A stretch of 64,000 nucleotides of DNA. Origin: Brachionus plicatilis. Taxonomy: Eukaryota > Rotifera > Eurotatoria > Ploima > Brachionidae. The stretch is from the NCBI GenBank assembly GCA_010279815.1, contig QEOQ01000226.1, positions 2,649,551-2,713,550 on the forward strand, written 5' to 3'. The notes under the pieces were generated by a model. It did not search any database. It was not told the origin of the DNA and saw only the letters and a list, made by a program, of their open reading frames with translations. A program made the translations under genes and the position numbers. Shown piece after piece: positions 1 to 12,720 of this stretch (within the stretch, counting starts at the first letter, position 1; each line of letters opens with the position of its first letter).

Positions 1-324
1 TGAAAGCGTCACTGGGTTGAAAATCATTTGTCTTGCTTCACGAATATATTTTTGACTCACGTTTAGAAGTATTAATTCACTGACTGTCAGCTTTCGAGGG
101 GTGTCCATGCGGAGAACAAAATCTGGCAAATTTAGGTAATGATCAAGTTTGGTTGGCGTAATTGACATTTTTTTTGTCCAATTTGAATCATCTTGTATCA
201 CATTACTTGATTTGTATGTTTCAGGCAAATTTTTGTGAATTAGTGCCAATTTTTTTGCTTTTTTAGAATTGAAAATTGATCTCTGAGTTTTTGTTTGCTT
301 TTTATAATTTTCAGCAAAACTCAT
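1..324 (-). CDS. 5' end of an unrecognised protein gene, runs off the window
   Basis: An open frame starts at an ATG (324-322) and continues for 108 codons to the window edge without a stop. The protein is basic at the N-terminus (YKKQTKTQRS, then KKAKKLALIHKNLPE) and has a helical-looking segment with LTVSELILLNVSQKY near residues 80-95. There is no signal peptide or membrane segment. The start is chosen because the region upstream is stop-rich and very AT-rich. A GTGAGT within the last 60 bases could be a splice donor, so the last 20 or so residues may be intronic. I do not recognise a family. Confidence 0.5.
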   Translation of the reverse strand, partial: MSFAENYKKQTKTQRSIFNSKKAKKLALIHKNLPETYKSSNVIQDDSNWTKKMSITPTKLDHYLNLPDFVLRMDTPRKLTVSELILLNVSQKYIREARQMIFNPVTLS

Positions 325-738
325 TTTAAAAAATGAACACGATTTTAAATAAGAACATTCTCTTTTAATTTAGATAAAATTCAAGTCATGAGTCTATTAA
401 ATTTTATTTACCAAATTAATTACGAAAATAAAGCAATAAAGATAAAAAAAAGGCTCGTAATTATTTCGAAATAAAAAATATTTTATTTAAATTTGATGTT
501 AGAACTGTTTTAATTAAATTATTGCTTCCAAATTTAAAATTTATCTTTTAAATCTTTGGACTCATTTTTTATCCTTGAAAAAAAATAGCGCCATTTAGAT
601 AATTTGAAAAGAAGTAATAAGTTTTAAAAAGCGTTAAATTTCTTAATAAATAATGGATTTCGGTAAATAAAATAATAAATTTTTGTAAAGATAAACAAAA
701 AATTATAATTTATAAACAAAATTGCTATAATGAGCCCA
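325..738. other. AT-rich intergenic stretch
   Basis: Stop-dense A/T runs. I see no coding frame or repeat boundary here; it probably holds the promoter of the minus-strand gene at 1-324. Confidence 0.5.
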
Positions 739-1545
739 TCACCGCCGATTGGCCGTGTAGAGCTGTAGCAGTTCCATTGAACTTGACTTAGATTTCACCA
801 CATTTTCTGACAACTTATTCCAATGCGGAACTACCCTGTTTGATAAAAATATATGTCTGGCGCAACTGCAAAATCGTTTCTAATTTGAGCTGGGAAACTT
901 TCTCTCTGAACTCTGATGCTATTCCCTCTTAATGCCCCGGTAGGACCCTTGTTTTCTGATCTATTCACCAGATTTTTGACCAGGCCTACCTTTTCTATTC
1001 CAATCACTAATTTGTACATTTCAAACAAGTCCCTTCTCACTCTTCTTTCACTTTAGCACAATTTCGTCAACCTCATTTCAAACGACATGCTTCTTAGAAA
1101 CAAAGGTATTTTTGTTGCCCTCTCTTGCACCTTTTCTAAAGCATTCACATCCCTTTTCATACTTGGATTCCTAACCTGCACTGCGTAATCTAGATGGGGT
1201 CTCACCATAGATATATACAATCTTACCCACAGCCTTTTCTCTCTTCTTCGCTTTCGCACAAGCACTTTTCACTTGGCAGGTCCACTTTTAATCTGATGAA
1301 AATCACTTCAAGATCCCTCTCAAATTCTGTGGTCGCTAGTATAACATTTGAGTTGTTTTTTTTGAGTCATCTGCATACAATTCCATTCTATTTGAAACGC
1401 AGTCAGGTGGGTGATTAATGTACAGAACAAATAGTAGGGATCTAAGTACAGACCCTTCATTCGGAACTTCACTCAGTACCTCTGACCATCTAGAAACTCT
1501 ATCACCAGGTACAACTCGCTGAGTTTTCATAATCAAACCACCTTA
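739..1545 (-). pseudogene. Decayed non-LTR retrotransposon, 3' half of reverse transcriptase (CR1/jockey-like)
   Basis: Read on the minus strand, three frame-shifted pieces give the order of a CR1/jockey-type RT C-terminus. First comes RT palm sequence with SEVPNEGSVLRSLLFVLYI and YADDSKKT (the YADD catalytic box). Then the thumb-like LYISMVRPHLDYAVQVRNPS followed by ALEKVQERATKIP. Then RRDLFEMYKLVIGIEKV, QIRNDFAVA, and in another frame LSNRVVPHWNKLSENVV ending at a stop near 739. Frameshifts and the damaged GVPQGSVLGPLL motif show it is inactive. The sequence is less AT-rich than its flanks, as expected for a recent insert. Confidence 0.85.
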
Positions 1546-1989
1546 TATATTAATTCTCTTTTACATTTTATTTTAGCTATTTTTATTTTTACCTGCTTTT
1601 AAAAATGTTCTGAAGGAAAAGAGTGTCAAAATAGATTGTACTAAAAAGGTTAATTTTTCTGTTAATTTTTTAAAAATATTATATTTATAATGGATTATTA
1701 TCAATTCTGTGTAATATTTTTCATTAAGTATTGCGTGTTTATATTTATTAAGAAGTATTTACAATTACATTACAGATAATAAAAGTATATTATTTAATTT
1801 TTTAACATTTAAAAACCAATTTAAAAATTTATTTAGTAATTTATTCTTAAATTAATTAAATTTAATTAAATTATTTTTTCAACAAATTTTTTAAATATTT
1901 AAAAAACTGAAATTTTGAGAAAATAAGCATTTATAATTGTTCGCTTTTTATTCCAGAAATTGGCAGATAATTTCACATTTTTTATTTAT
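1546..1989. other. AT-rich spacer between LINE relic and MMS22L 3' end
   Basis: No coding frame or repeat structure recognised. It should contain the MMS22L 3' UTR and polyadenylation signal (several AATAAA-like strings on the minus strand). Confidence 0.4.
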
Positions 1990-4900
1990 TCAATACCATA
2001 AAAAGCCTAGTCTTTTATTCAAATAAACTTTACCTTCATCTCCATCGATATATTCAAATAAAGTGAATAGAATATTTTTTAATTCTGAATTATATCTAAA
2101 CTTTGACTGAGATTCTTCCACCTTTTCTAAAATCAATTCTTTTATATTTCGAGTCATTAAACTGGACTTTTGTTTGGCAATCAAGGTAAGGCTGACAAAC
2201 ATCCGATTCGGTTCCTGATAATTCCAGCTTTTTGTAACAACTTCTTCGATTGATTTACTAAACATCTCATCACTTTAAATACAATATTAAGTGAAGTTTT
2301 TGTTTTTTTTTCAATATTAATAAAAATACCTTTCCGAGTTATTCTTTGATAAATCCATTAAATAATTAAACAAATTTAAAACTTTTAATTTCAGTGAATT
2401 GTTTTCTGTAGAAATTAAATTTAATATCGAAGTAAATATTAGCTGAGCGTCTTTTAATAACACTGTTTTTGATTCTGTTTTGTTCAAAATACAATGTATT
2501 ATTTGAATGCACTTTAAAATAAATTGAAAATATAGTTAGTTTTTTTCATAATAGTTGTAATTTTTTCTTTAAAAAAAATATTATCAAATCCATCGGTATA
2601 CTCTAAAATATAGTCATATTTAGCACTTTTTTTTGCCTTTTTTGGGCTGGTCTAAACGTCAAATTTGTTCGCTAAATTTACCTTAATCTTGCCTAGTTAA
2701 CAACATTGACTCGTAAAGTTAACTCTAATTTATTTTAGTAAATTATTAAAAACAATTTTTTTTTCAAAATAAATCAGTAGCAAAAAGTGATTAAAAATTT
2801 TGCTCATCATTTTATGATTCTCTATTAAAATTCTCCACAGGAATCTCTCACTCATGAAATATTTTACTTTATTTCTGACAAAATTTGCAATTTTCTATTG
2901 AAAAGAAAAATCAAGATTTTGTAAAACTTTTTAATTATTAATTTGATAAAAAAAATTTGGAGCTAGTTTTTTCGTCTAATTTTTCTTTATTTATAAAAAA
3001 TAGAAAACTTAGAATAGTCACAAGTCAAGTTTAGTAATTGACTTAATTTTTCTCAATTGTCAAGTCAATTCTCAATTGAATTTTTAAGTTATGGCTTTAT
3101 CTAAAACTTGTCACTTAAAAATAAGTCTGATAATAAATGACTTTAAATTAAATATTTAGATTTTAGTTTAGTCTATTATTTTAAATATTTTTTTTTATTT
3201 TCGATCCAAAACTTTTTTTTCAAAATCTTATTGCTGAAAAATTTTCTTCTAAAACAACCATTCTTTAAACCTAGCGGCTTTTTTTATTTCTAAAAAATTC
3301 TTCCTAAAAAATCAGTGAAATTCGAAATCAACCAGATTTTTTTTGAGCTTTTTTTTCTACATATATTACGCAAATTCACGCAAATTTACCTAATTTAATA
3401 ATAACATTTGAACAAATAAGTAATGAAAGTAAAAAATAAATAAGTAAAACTAATTTTATTTGGTAAGCGTTTAATTTGATCTAGTTTATTTAAAAATTAT
3501 TTGACAGTATTTTTATAACAACTTTTTTAATTTTTCGCGGTAGTTAAGTTTTGAGCAAAAAAAATTAAAGCAAAGTAATAATTAAAATTAAATTTTTTAA
3601 ATAATTTTAAAAATTAAAAAAATCAATTTATAATTTTGATAAAAATTTTAAGCATAAAAAAGAATAGTAAAAAAAAAGTTAAAATTTATTACTTTTTCTA
3701 TCGATTTTCGATCTATCCTTCTAAATATAAAGATTTATTTTATCTTTTGCTTTAGTATATGTTCAAAAAATTATGTTTAAAAATATTAAACTTTTATTTA
3801 TAAATTAATTACTAATAATTAATTAAACTGGTGACCAATTTTATAAAATTTATTTATTGCCACAGATTTTGTTTCAAACTTCACCAACGCAAATTTTCTA
3901 AACCTAAATAGTCTGTCTACCTAACTTTTTTTGACAATTACGATTAAATTTTTTTTTTTATTTTTTTTATTTAATTATCCTATGAGGCTTAAAATTTTTT
4001 AAAATAATTTACTGTTTAAGAAATTTGATGATCAGTGATCGTCAGATTAATTTGATCTTAATAGTCTTGATTAGTTTTTCTTACTTTTTCAGTTTCATTG
4101 TTATTTTTTGGCTCCTCCAGGAAATTTTGTTTCAACAGACTAATAATATATCTTCTAAAATTGAGAATTTCTGATGAACAATTCTCAATAAATGTTCTTT
4201 CAAGAGCAAGAACTATAAAATGATCATCCACTTGAGTCTAAGACAAAAAATTAGATCTATGTTTTTTACATTCAGTTTTAATCACCATTTGAAATTTCAT
4301 TGTGAAATTAGCGATAATACTTTGAAGTACTCGTTGAAGATATCCATCATATTCATAATTTAATTGACTTATACCAATTAAAAACTTAAATTTTTAAATA
4401 TTAAATAAATACTTATAAAACAAATATGTATAATTTACTAAATGAAGCGAGTCTTTAAGAGATATCAGAATGCTATTTTGGTTATTCGCCACATACAGAC
4501 TATTGGGGTTTAGTTTTGAATTCGTGGTTTTATTTGAACCGACTGGCAGAACAAGTCTATCAATTATTTTAGCAAATAAAGTATCTGATCTTCCCTTAAA
4601 GAAAATTAGATAAAATTTTTTTAATTGATTATTTTACTCGACTATGAATAAAAGTTGACAAATGATAGACAATTTGGGATGCTATTATGTAAGTTTTGTA
4701 CAAAACTGAATGAGAAGCAATACTCGAAACAGACTGAACTAATTTTAAAAAATCAGCAAAATAAATATTCAAATTTTCCAGATAATTTTTTTTCTCGGCT
4801 AAAGACTTTTGAAATAAAAAAATTAAAAAATCAGAAAATTTTTTTTTAAAATTACTTGAATAATTCTAAGATTTTGTGCAAATTTAGAGATAAAATCAAT

Positions 4901-7900
4901 CAAAAAATGTTCAACATCTGAATTTAGTGTCAAGTTAGAATCCTTAAAAATTTTCATCTTATTCTGACATGTATAAATTAGACTAGATAGAATCCTGTCG
5001 CTCTGAGGAGTGTTTGACTCTTTCAAATCGAAAAAGTCTTTGGGTCCATTTTGGGTACAAGTCGAGTTAATGAAAGCAAAAATTATTAAATTAAAAATTT
5101 TAAGCTCAAAATTGTGCAGATTTTTTTGGCATATTTGCTCAAGTTCTTGGTCATTTAGAACAAGTTCAATGAATTTTAATCTCACCAAAACAGACTGACA
5201 ATGATCTTCAATATTTGTTTGATGATTAGAATTGGTAGCAATGTGAGTTGTAAGAGCAAAATAGTCGATCATATCGACCAAACTCTTCATTTCTTTAGTG
5301 GTATTTTGAACTAATGATGCCGGGTTAAAGATTAGATGGGAATAGAGTGAACAGATTTGATAGCCAAAAAATGACATTGATTCGTATGAAAAAACTGATG
5401 ACTTATTTAGTGTACTCTGTTGATCGATTAAAATTGACCATAATTTTTTTAAAAATTCAGACATCATTTCCGCTTTTTAAATAAAATAAGTCAAAATTTA
5501 AGTATAAGATTTAATTCTTACATAATTTAGTGTTGGAAGTATAATTAGACAATTCATTCTGAAATATTTTCCTTAAAAATAAATAAATAAAGTTTTTTTT
5601 AAATATCAAATTTTAAATACTCGATACTAAATTTTTAAATGTTTTATTTAAAAAATTAAAAAAAAAGGAAAAAGATCACAAAATTTTAACTGAGAAAAAT
5701 TTCATCTTTTAAAATTAAGGCGTTTACTTTTGACATCTTAGAAAAGTCTTTTATCTTGGAGAAAGCCTTGTTTTTTAAATTCAAATAAAATTCTAGAATT
5801 TATCTGGAATGTCTTTGAGTCAGAGTTGTTTAAAAGTCACAAGTCTTAAGTCAAGTCAAAGTCTTGACTTTGACTTGTTGGAAAAAATTTAAAAAGTACA
5901 AGTCTTGACTTTGACTTGTTGGAAAAAATTTAAAAAGTACAAGTCTTGACTTTGACTTTGAACGATTTATATATTTTGGTTTTAAAATATTTATCAATTC
6001 CAGCATCATCAGGTCCAATTGAGCGAACATTTTCATATGCTGGCTATATAAACAGACCACATAGATCAAGAATGACAGTAAAAAATTTAGAAAATAAAAC
6101 ACTTTTGCGGTGTAATTTTGATCGTTTAAAGATTTAAGTTAAAACTAAATATTTTTTAAATAAAAGTTATCTTTAAGTTAAATAAAAAATTCCTAAAATT
6201 CTTAATTACTTTATTTTAATAAAATATATGAAATGAAATAAGTATATGAAATGAAAATATTTTTTATTTAATAATATTTCTTAATCAATAATTAATTTCT
6301 TTAAATAAATTTATAAAAACTTTAAAGTTACAAAGTCAAGACTTGTACTTTTTAAATTTTTTAATGACTTTTTGAGACTTTTTTTCGTGACTTTTGTACA
6401 AGTCTGCTTTGAGTTTAATTTTTGTATGAAATTCTCTTCGAATGAGTTAGAAAAAGTAAAAGTAATTGTGAAAACATTCTATTTTCTTTAAATTTTTAAC
6501 ATTCCAACTTTTATAAATATTTAAAAATATCAGATTATTTCTAAAACAGGGATGAGTTGACATTAAATTTTTTACAAAATAAATCAAAAATTAAAATTTT
6601 CAATTTAAGATTAAAATTAGTTTTTTCTGTTCAAATTGGGTAGTTATTTTGCAGAACTCTATTAAAAGTTTAGTATATTTGTAAAATTATTAAGCATTCT
6701 GTAAATATGATTGTATCTTACTTTTGAGTTATAAGCAAAAAATTCTATTGATTCTATTAATTCTAATTCTATTGATCAGAACTGACCATCTAAGTACAAT
6801 GCTTAACTAATAAAATTACCAATTAATTATAACTTAAGCATGTATTCGTGAAGTATTCCAAAATACTTAAAATTTTTTGACATTAATTATTTTTATGAAG
6901 TTAATAAACTTAGAAGATTTTTTCAAACAAATTAATATAACTTTTTAAATTTGAGGGGTTATCTCAGGGAAACCTTTATTTATTTTCTCGGCTAATTTTT
7001 TTTTTCAGATAATTTTTCTTTCTATCAGCAAAATTATTCTTATTGTCAGAAAATCTTTTCATTTATATTCTAATTGTTTTTTCTTACTTAAAATATAACT
7101 TCAGTCAACAGTGGTTCACTTATGAAGGTGTTGTTCTTGTTGAATTCGGAATAAAAATTAAACTAAAATTAGTTGTTTCTGGTGAAAGATTAATTTTAAA
7201 AAAATAGTCGTAAAAGAAAAAAATTATCTGAAAAAAAATATTTAATTGATGAAAAAGAACTACTTCTCTCTCAGGGACAGTTAACTTAATAAATTATTTG
7301 AACAAATTAATACAAAAAAATTACTTGTAAATGGCTAATGTTTCGGAAATTTTTGAAAATATCAGCTCATTTTGTTTACGGCTTAGTAATTTAAACATGG
7401 TATCAAATTTTATCTCATCTTTAATTAATAAATTTATTTATTAATATTTAAATTTAAAAATAATTTACTTAATAATCTACAAATGATCAGGCTTATTTGA
7501 TAAAGGTACAAATTTACCTTTGAATCATTGACAGAGATAAAATTTTGACAATTATCTACAAAACAAACCAAATAATCAGTAAGAAATTGTCCAACTACTT
7601 GAGAATTCTTGAAATTGGATATTTGATTTGAACTTTGATCATTTTGAATCAGCAGATTGGCTTCTTGGACAATGTTATTTAGATAAAGTGAAAATTCATC
7701 ATTCAACAATGTGTATACATTTGAATTTTCTTCATTTTCCAATTCAACCGAGTCATACCAAAGTTTTAATGCCAAAAATTTCATGTTCAAAAAAGTTTTG
7801 AGTGCGTTTGCCTTAGAAGAAGTGACCACAGATGAATAGGATACATTTGAGCTGTTCAAAGACAAAACGTGCTCAATTTTGTTCATGTTTTTGGATTTTA

Positions 7901-10900
7901 TGAAAACATTTAGAATTCGAAAAAAATTCTCAAACTGTTCATACTTAAGCTGAGAAGTAACCAAGTCGGCTGAGTTGCTGAAGCATTTGATTAAAGTAAA
8001 AAAAAGATAGGAGATGTTTAAAAATCCGGACATGTCAAGTTCTGCAATGCGTTTGTCGTGAAGTCTTGTATAAAGACGACCTTTAAATTGGCGCCAAACC
8101 AAATTAGAACTGCCACTAGTGCTGCTCATCGATCCTGTGCTCCCATCTTTAAGGTTTGTGAACAAAAAACTCAAAAATATTTGAAAAATATTGTTTGATT
8201 GATCTATTTGACATTTTGTTATTTGATTAATTACTTTTAGGCCAGATTTAAAATCGGTTAGGGATGCTTGGCTCTCATTTAGGGCAAATAGAGAATTGGT
8301 TCCTTTAGTTTGGACAAAAAATGATGAGTTTATAAGCTTGGAAAAATACGACTCCCATAGCATTAAAAGGATGTCAACAAAAATTTTGCGAGAATTTGGA
8401 TTAGATTGGGACATGCTTGGATTTGAGCTGAATATTTGAGATAGTTCTATGTAAGACGACTGTGGTGAATTTGATTCCATTTCGTGACACAACATCTGAA
8501 GAGGAATTCTTATGTGGTTGAAAGATTTCTGGTCCGCAACCTGGTTTTGTTCGGTTATTTCTTTCATTGATGATTTTATTATCTGGTAACATGGATCTAA
8601 GTAATTTTTACACTCTTGTTGATTGTTTTGTTCCTTAAAAAATTGGTGAATAAATCTCAACTTCGATTGCAGTTATGCTACGATTTTATGTTTTTATAAA
8701 CACATCAAAAAAAGATTTTTTAGTTTTTAGTTTTTTTTGGCGCTGAATTTCGAAATTTTATTGAAATTTTAATTTTTTTTTGTCTAAAGAACTAAAATAT
8801 TACCAATTTTTTGACAATTAAAAGTGGAAAAAACTTGATGAAAATAACACATCTAAGTTAATATTTTTTTTATGATTAATAAAATAAACTTATTTTAAAT
8901 TTATTAAATTTGACTTTTAATAGTGAATTGAACTGTAAAAAAGTTCTTCTAGTGTTAAATAAAAACAGAAAATCGTAGTACTGCTACTGATTTTTTTAAT
9001 ATTTAAAAAATTTAATTACTGAATTTTTTTTGATTACTATTGAAATCTTGTAGGCCAACAAAAAAGTAAAGTGACTGTAATTATCGATTTTTTCTTTTTC
9101 TAATAGAATTATTTTGTTACTCTTGAAAGCTTTAGTACAAACTTCAGTATCATTAAATTTATAAGCCTTTATCAATCGGCTAAATGATGACCAAAAAACC
9201 TTGAAATTAAAATAAAAATAAAAAAAATTAATCATTTATTTAATGTTTGTTAAATATCTAATAATTTCTCTGACTGGATGAGCGTCTCAAAAGGCTCTGT
9301 CTTTGGTCTACCACTTTTTGTCACATTTACCAATAACATGCAAAATGACAATTTTTAACTAAATGCTAATTTTAAAATTTAAATTTAAGAATATTTAATA
9401 AAATTTGAATTTTTTTTTTGGAATTTGAAATTTTTAAAGCCTAAAATAAAAGATGGAAATTTTTTTCGAAGACAGATTTTTTTTTTAACAAAAGCTTAAT
9501 TTTTAAAAATTTCAAGCAATAATAATGGAAGTTTTCATTTTTAACTAACTTGATCGAATTTAAACCAAAGTATATTTCAAAGTATAAGTAACCAAAGTTA
9601 TTAAATTTTTTTTATCACTTTGACTCTTTATTATCATCATCAGAAACCCCTACAACGTGAAGCAACTAACATTGTTATCCGAAAAAAAAGCGGATTTTAA
9701 AATTGTTAAAAGAATGACAAGAATACAGCAATAAAATAAGTAAAATTATTAAGAATTTTCACATTATCATTGAAAAGTTATAGCCCATTTTTTATTTCAC
9801 TGTATATTAGAACCGGAAAGATACTTAAGGAAATTTTAAATTGCCTTGTCCGCAGTTCTCCTACTGTAGCTCATATTATTATTATTTTTATATTATTTCA
9901 AACCTGTTGAATTTTAGCCTCTTTTTCAAATAATTGACCAATTTTATATCCAAAGTACCAGCATTTGTTTACACATTCACAGCACATCTCTTGATAATTT
10001 TCGTATAAATTTTCCATATCTGAAACCTTGGAAAATAATTAGATGATAAAAAAATTTTTAGCCAAAATACTTTTTTGAAGGTGTGTAGACTAAGCTGGAT
10101 TAAATTATTAATAAAAAAATGCAGTGTTTGAGTAAAAAGACAAGTTTCCTGGTTTTCATGGTCGTTTAAAGAGCAAAAATCAAAGACCATTGCCATTGAC
10201 GAATTTTGACAAGAGAATAACTTTTGACTTAGAAGATAAATCAAATACAAAATTATATTTTGAACTGAAAGAACAGTATGAAAGCCCAAAGCATATACAC
10301 TATCTCCCAACGCTTTCTATCCAAATTTAAAATTTAATTTTTTTTCCTTTTTCTGAAAATTACCTCTTTGATCAAACATTTCGAGTCCAAGAAGTTATTA
10401 TTCAAATTTTTCCAATTGCCAAGAACAACCAAAGTCTTTTTGAGCTCATCAAGAATTTCTTTATAATAAAAACTCATTTCTACATTAAAATCATTGATTT
10501 GTTCATCATTTACAAGGCTAATTAAAAAATAAAATAAATTTAATTTTTTTGTTAACTAGTCTTTACTTTATCAATTTATTTGTCAATACAATTAATGAAT
10601 ATATAAAATTTCCGACTGAATCAGAGAACTCTGGCAACAACAAAAATTAGACATTAAACAAAAATTAGTTCTAAATGACTAACTGGTTATTTTTGATGGA
10701 AAAGTGATCAGCTTGTAAATAAAACTTCGAATTCTATTAAAATAGACTTGAGAATTTTGTTCATAAATCATAAAATAATCAATGTCATATTCACTAATTG
10801 AGTGATCTTGGGCATAATCAATGCCAGAAAGCATCAGGGACTCTAGAAATTCATTACTCTCCTCAAAACGCTGATGCACACTAAATCGGTAAAACGATAA

Positions 10901-10932
10901 ATTTTCTGCATCGTCAAAGCAGTCAATACAAA
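1990..10932 (-). CDS. MMS22L: MMS22L, replication-fork repair/homologous recombination factor
   Basis: Fifteen exons can be joined in frame: 10932-10684, 10630-10567, 10517-10364, 10316-10071, 10026-9904, 9199-9038, 8660-7518, 7413-7325, 5571-5522, 5472-4856, 4594-4439, 4384-4286, 4237-4085, 2511-2330 and 2272-1990. They encode about 1255 residues, against 1243 in human. Blocks line up in order with human MMS22L as I remember it: VLSVQNIILYLIYLL, VFWSSFSRLIKAY, the diagnostic QFKGRLYTRLHDKRIAEL (human QVKGRIYSKFHQKRMEEL), FAKIIDRLVLP, and FIVLALERTFIENCSSEIL. The protein is an all-helical scaffold that, in mammals, works with TONSL to load RAD51 at stalled forks. Most introns are 44-57 nt; three are long (9903-9200, 7324-5572, 4084-2512). 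The first coding exon is unresolved: a stop lies in frame just before 10932, with an acceptor-like AG, so a short initiator exon must lie further upstream. An ATG at 10975-10973 is in the wrong frame. Confidence 0.85.
5821..6406. mobile_element. Non-autonomous hAT element with 8-bp target-site duplication, in an MMS22L intron
   Basis: The element begins CAGAGTTGTTTAAAAGTCAC and ends with the inverted, related CAAGTCTG. It is flanked by perfect 8-bp duplications CTTTGAGT (5813-5820 and 6407-6414), the hAT signature. Inside, plus-strand codons 5946-6137 read LKYLSIPASSGPIERTFSYAG, the C-terminal dimerisation block of hAT transposases, followed by a stop. Only this tail of the transposase remains. 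Near the left end a 41-bp unit is repeated in tandem (5861, 5902, and a partial copy at 5943). The subterminal region is crowded with GTCTTGACTT/AAGTCAAG motifs, probable transposase-binding sites. It lies in the MMS22L intron 7324-5572. Confidence 0.88.
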
Positions 10933-11080
10933 CTTAAGTTCCAAAAATTGGTTCACATCTTCACATGAAATTCTCATTTTTGAATAAAAAATTTTAATGA
11001 AAAAAATTTATTTATTTTTTTTAGAATTATTTTAGACTAAACATTAAAAATAAAATTTTAAAAATAACTGGACAAAATTT

Positions 11081-12720
11081 CTATTTGATTAGACGAGCTA
11101 TAGCTGGCACAGCACTGTTGAGAATCGCTTGAACATTTGATTTTGGACGAAAGAGCTGTTTGAACTCTAGTGCATTTAGTCTATCGTCATTGTTGTCATC
11201 ATAGAGCTTAAGAACCTTAAGAGCTTCGTTCATATCTGCTAGTTGGTATTCTTTGGGCAATGAATTGACCATAAAAAAGGCAAACTCAGGCACATCAATA
11301 ACTCCATCTCTATTTTTATCAGCAGCGCCGAACAAGGCCTCAATAATGCTGAGTGCAGTTAGTTTTCTTGGTGGAATTGTGTTCGCTGAGGAGCGCACAT
11401 ATCTCGGTACTTTTTTGGAGTCTAGTTTATGCGCTGATTGAATGGCCTCGTGAATAGGAACTACTAAATTTACAAAGGGACGATTTTCGTACTCGGACAA
11501 AATCATTCCTTCCACTAGAGAGTAATCGTCTTACAGTTTTTTTGTTCAAATAATATCACAAAAAGTTTTTTAACTTACGCAATCCTGATTCTTTGATGCC
11601 ATACTTGTTCAAAATGGATTCTACCGAAGATTGGTAAATATCAAAGTAGACCACAAGGTTCTCTTCAGCTTTTTGGCTAAGGGTTATGTTGAAAACCCTC
11701 AACGCATTCAGAATTGTGTATGTGTATTCAGCTTGACTGACCATGCCATCATTATCAATGTCCATATATGTCAACAAATAATAACTCAAAACTTTGATAT
11801 TTATTGAATAAACTTAAATAAATTTTTATTAAAAAAAATTTTTTTTTAAATATTTATTTATTAACTCAGTTGATGGGCAACTACAACTCTTTCCAAGTTA
11901 AAAAATCCATTGGTTATGTTCTGAACCCGATTTAGGCTTATTAAACCATGTGGATATGTGTCAAATTGTTTCATGATAATATTCAGCAAGGTAGTAACTT
12001 AATTTAAAATAATTTTTTTTTTAAATTTAAAATAAATTTTTTATGTTACGCTTGGGCAAAAAAATTTCTCCAGAATTTGACATTCTGATCATTTCGGCAA
12101 TACTAGCCACGCTTTCTTTAAAATCAGCCTTTATTTTGACTCCCATTAGCTCGAGCATGCTCACGTAGCCTTTGAATACTTCGGTAAGGTTCAGCACCTT
12201 ATTTTCGTCTACGTCGAAGTGATTGTGCATGTCAGTCAAAATTGCTTTAGTATCCATTAAAAGCTCTAAAAATCTGAATAAGTTTTGGATTTTTTGGTGC
12301 ACAGCAATTACCATTTATTTCGGTAACAAGAGCCTCGTCCAACGATATGTTCACATTTCGAAGAAAAATTTGAGCTTCGCTAATACCAATTCGATGCTCA
12401 GAATTAGGATCAATTGAATTCAAAAAATTCAGCTTAACACGCTCGGCTTAAGTTTAATTTAGAAAAAAAAATAAATTTCAGTCATTTTTAATTTACCAGA
12501 ACAAACTCCACAAGTTTTGGGACAAGGAACTTTGAAAAAATTTTTACAAACATTTAATAAAGTGGTCAAATTGACAGTTAGACAAAGAGGTTGTTCCTGA
12601 AAGCAATCGGTAGCTATTTAGAAACAAATTTTAATTAAAAAAAATAAATAAAATTTTTAAAATAATACCCTGACATTGAAATAATTGATACAAAACCAAT
12701 AAAAAAATCGTCACTCTCAT
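11081..12720 (-). CDS. Secreted ShKT-domain protein with multiple EF-hands
   Basis: Seven exons join in frame (12720-12669, 12613-12497, 12446-12312, 12265-12050, 11997-11866, 11791-11579, 11529-11081) to give 437 residues. An N-terminal signal peptide (MRVTIFLLVLYQLFQCQ) precedes a single ShKT-type six-cysteine domain (DC, LC, VC, VPC, KTC, GVC spacing, residues about 19-56). At least five EF-hand loops follow: DPNSEHRIGISE, DVDENKVLNLTE, DIDNDGMVSQAE, DKNRDGVIDVPE and DDNNDDRLNALE. The third and fourth are canonical; the others have relaxed positions. The signal peptide and disulphide domain imply an extracellular or secretory-pathway calcium-binding protein. ShKT modules are common in invertebrate secreted enzymes and are not in themselves evidence of toxicity. 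No orthologue recognised. Confidence 0.85.

Noticed and set aside
5010..5198. Plus-strand frame inside MMS22L exon 10
   Set aside because: Antisense shadow of a well-supported exon; no motif.
5861..5960. 41-bp direct repeats as a CRISPR-like array
   Set aside because: The window is eukaryotic, there are no spacers between units, and the repeats belong to a hAT element end.
10684..10975. ATG at 10975-10973 as the MMS22L start
   Set aside because: It is out of frame with the exon that matches MMS22L, and using it would require a 24-nt intron, shorter than any other here.
11253..11441. Plus-strand frame antisense to the EF-hand region
   Set aside because: Shadow of the exon encoding two canonical EF-hand loops.
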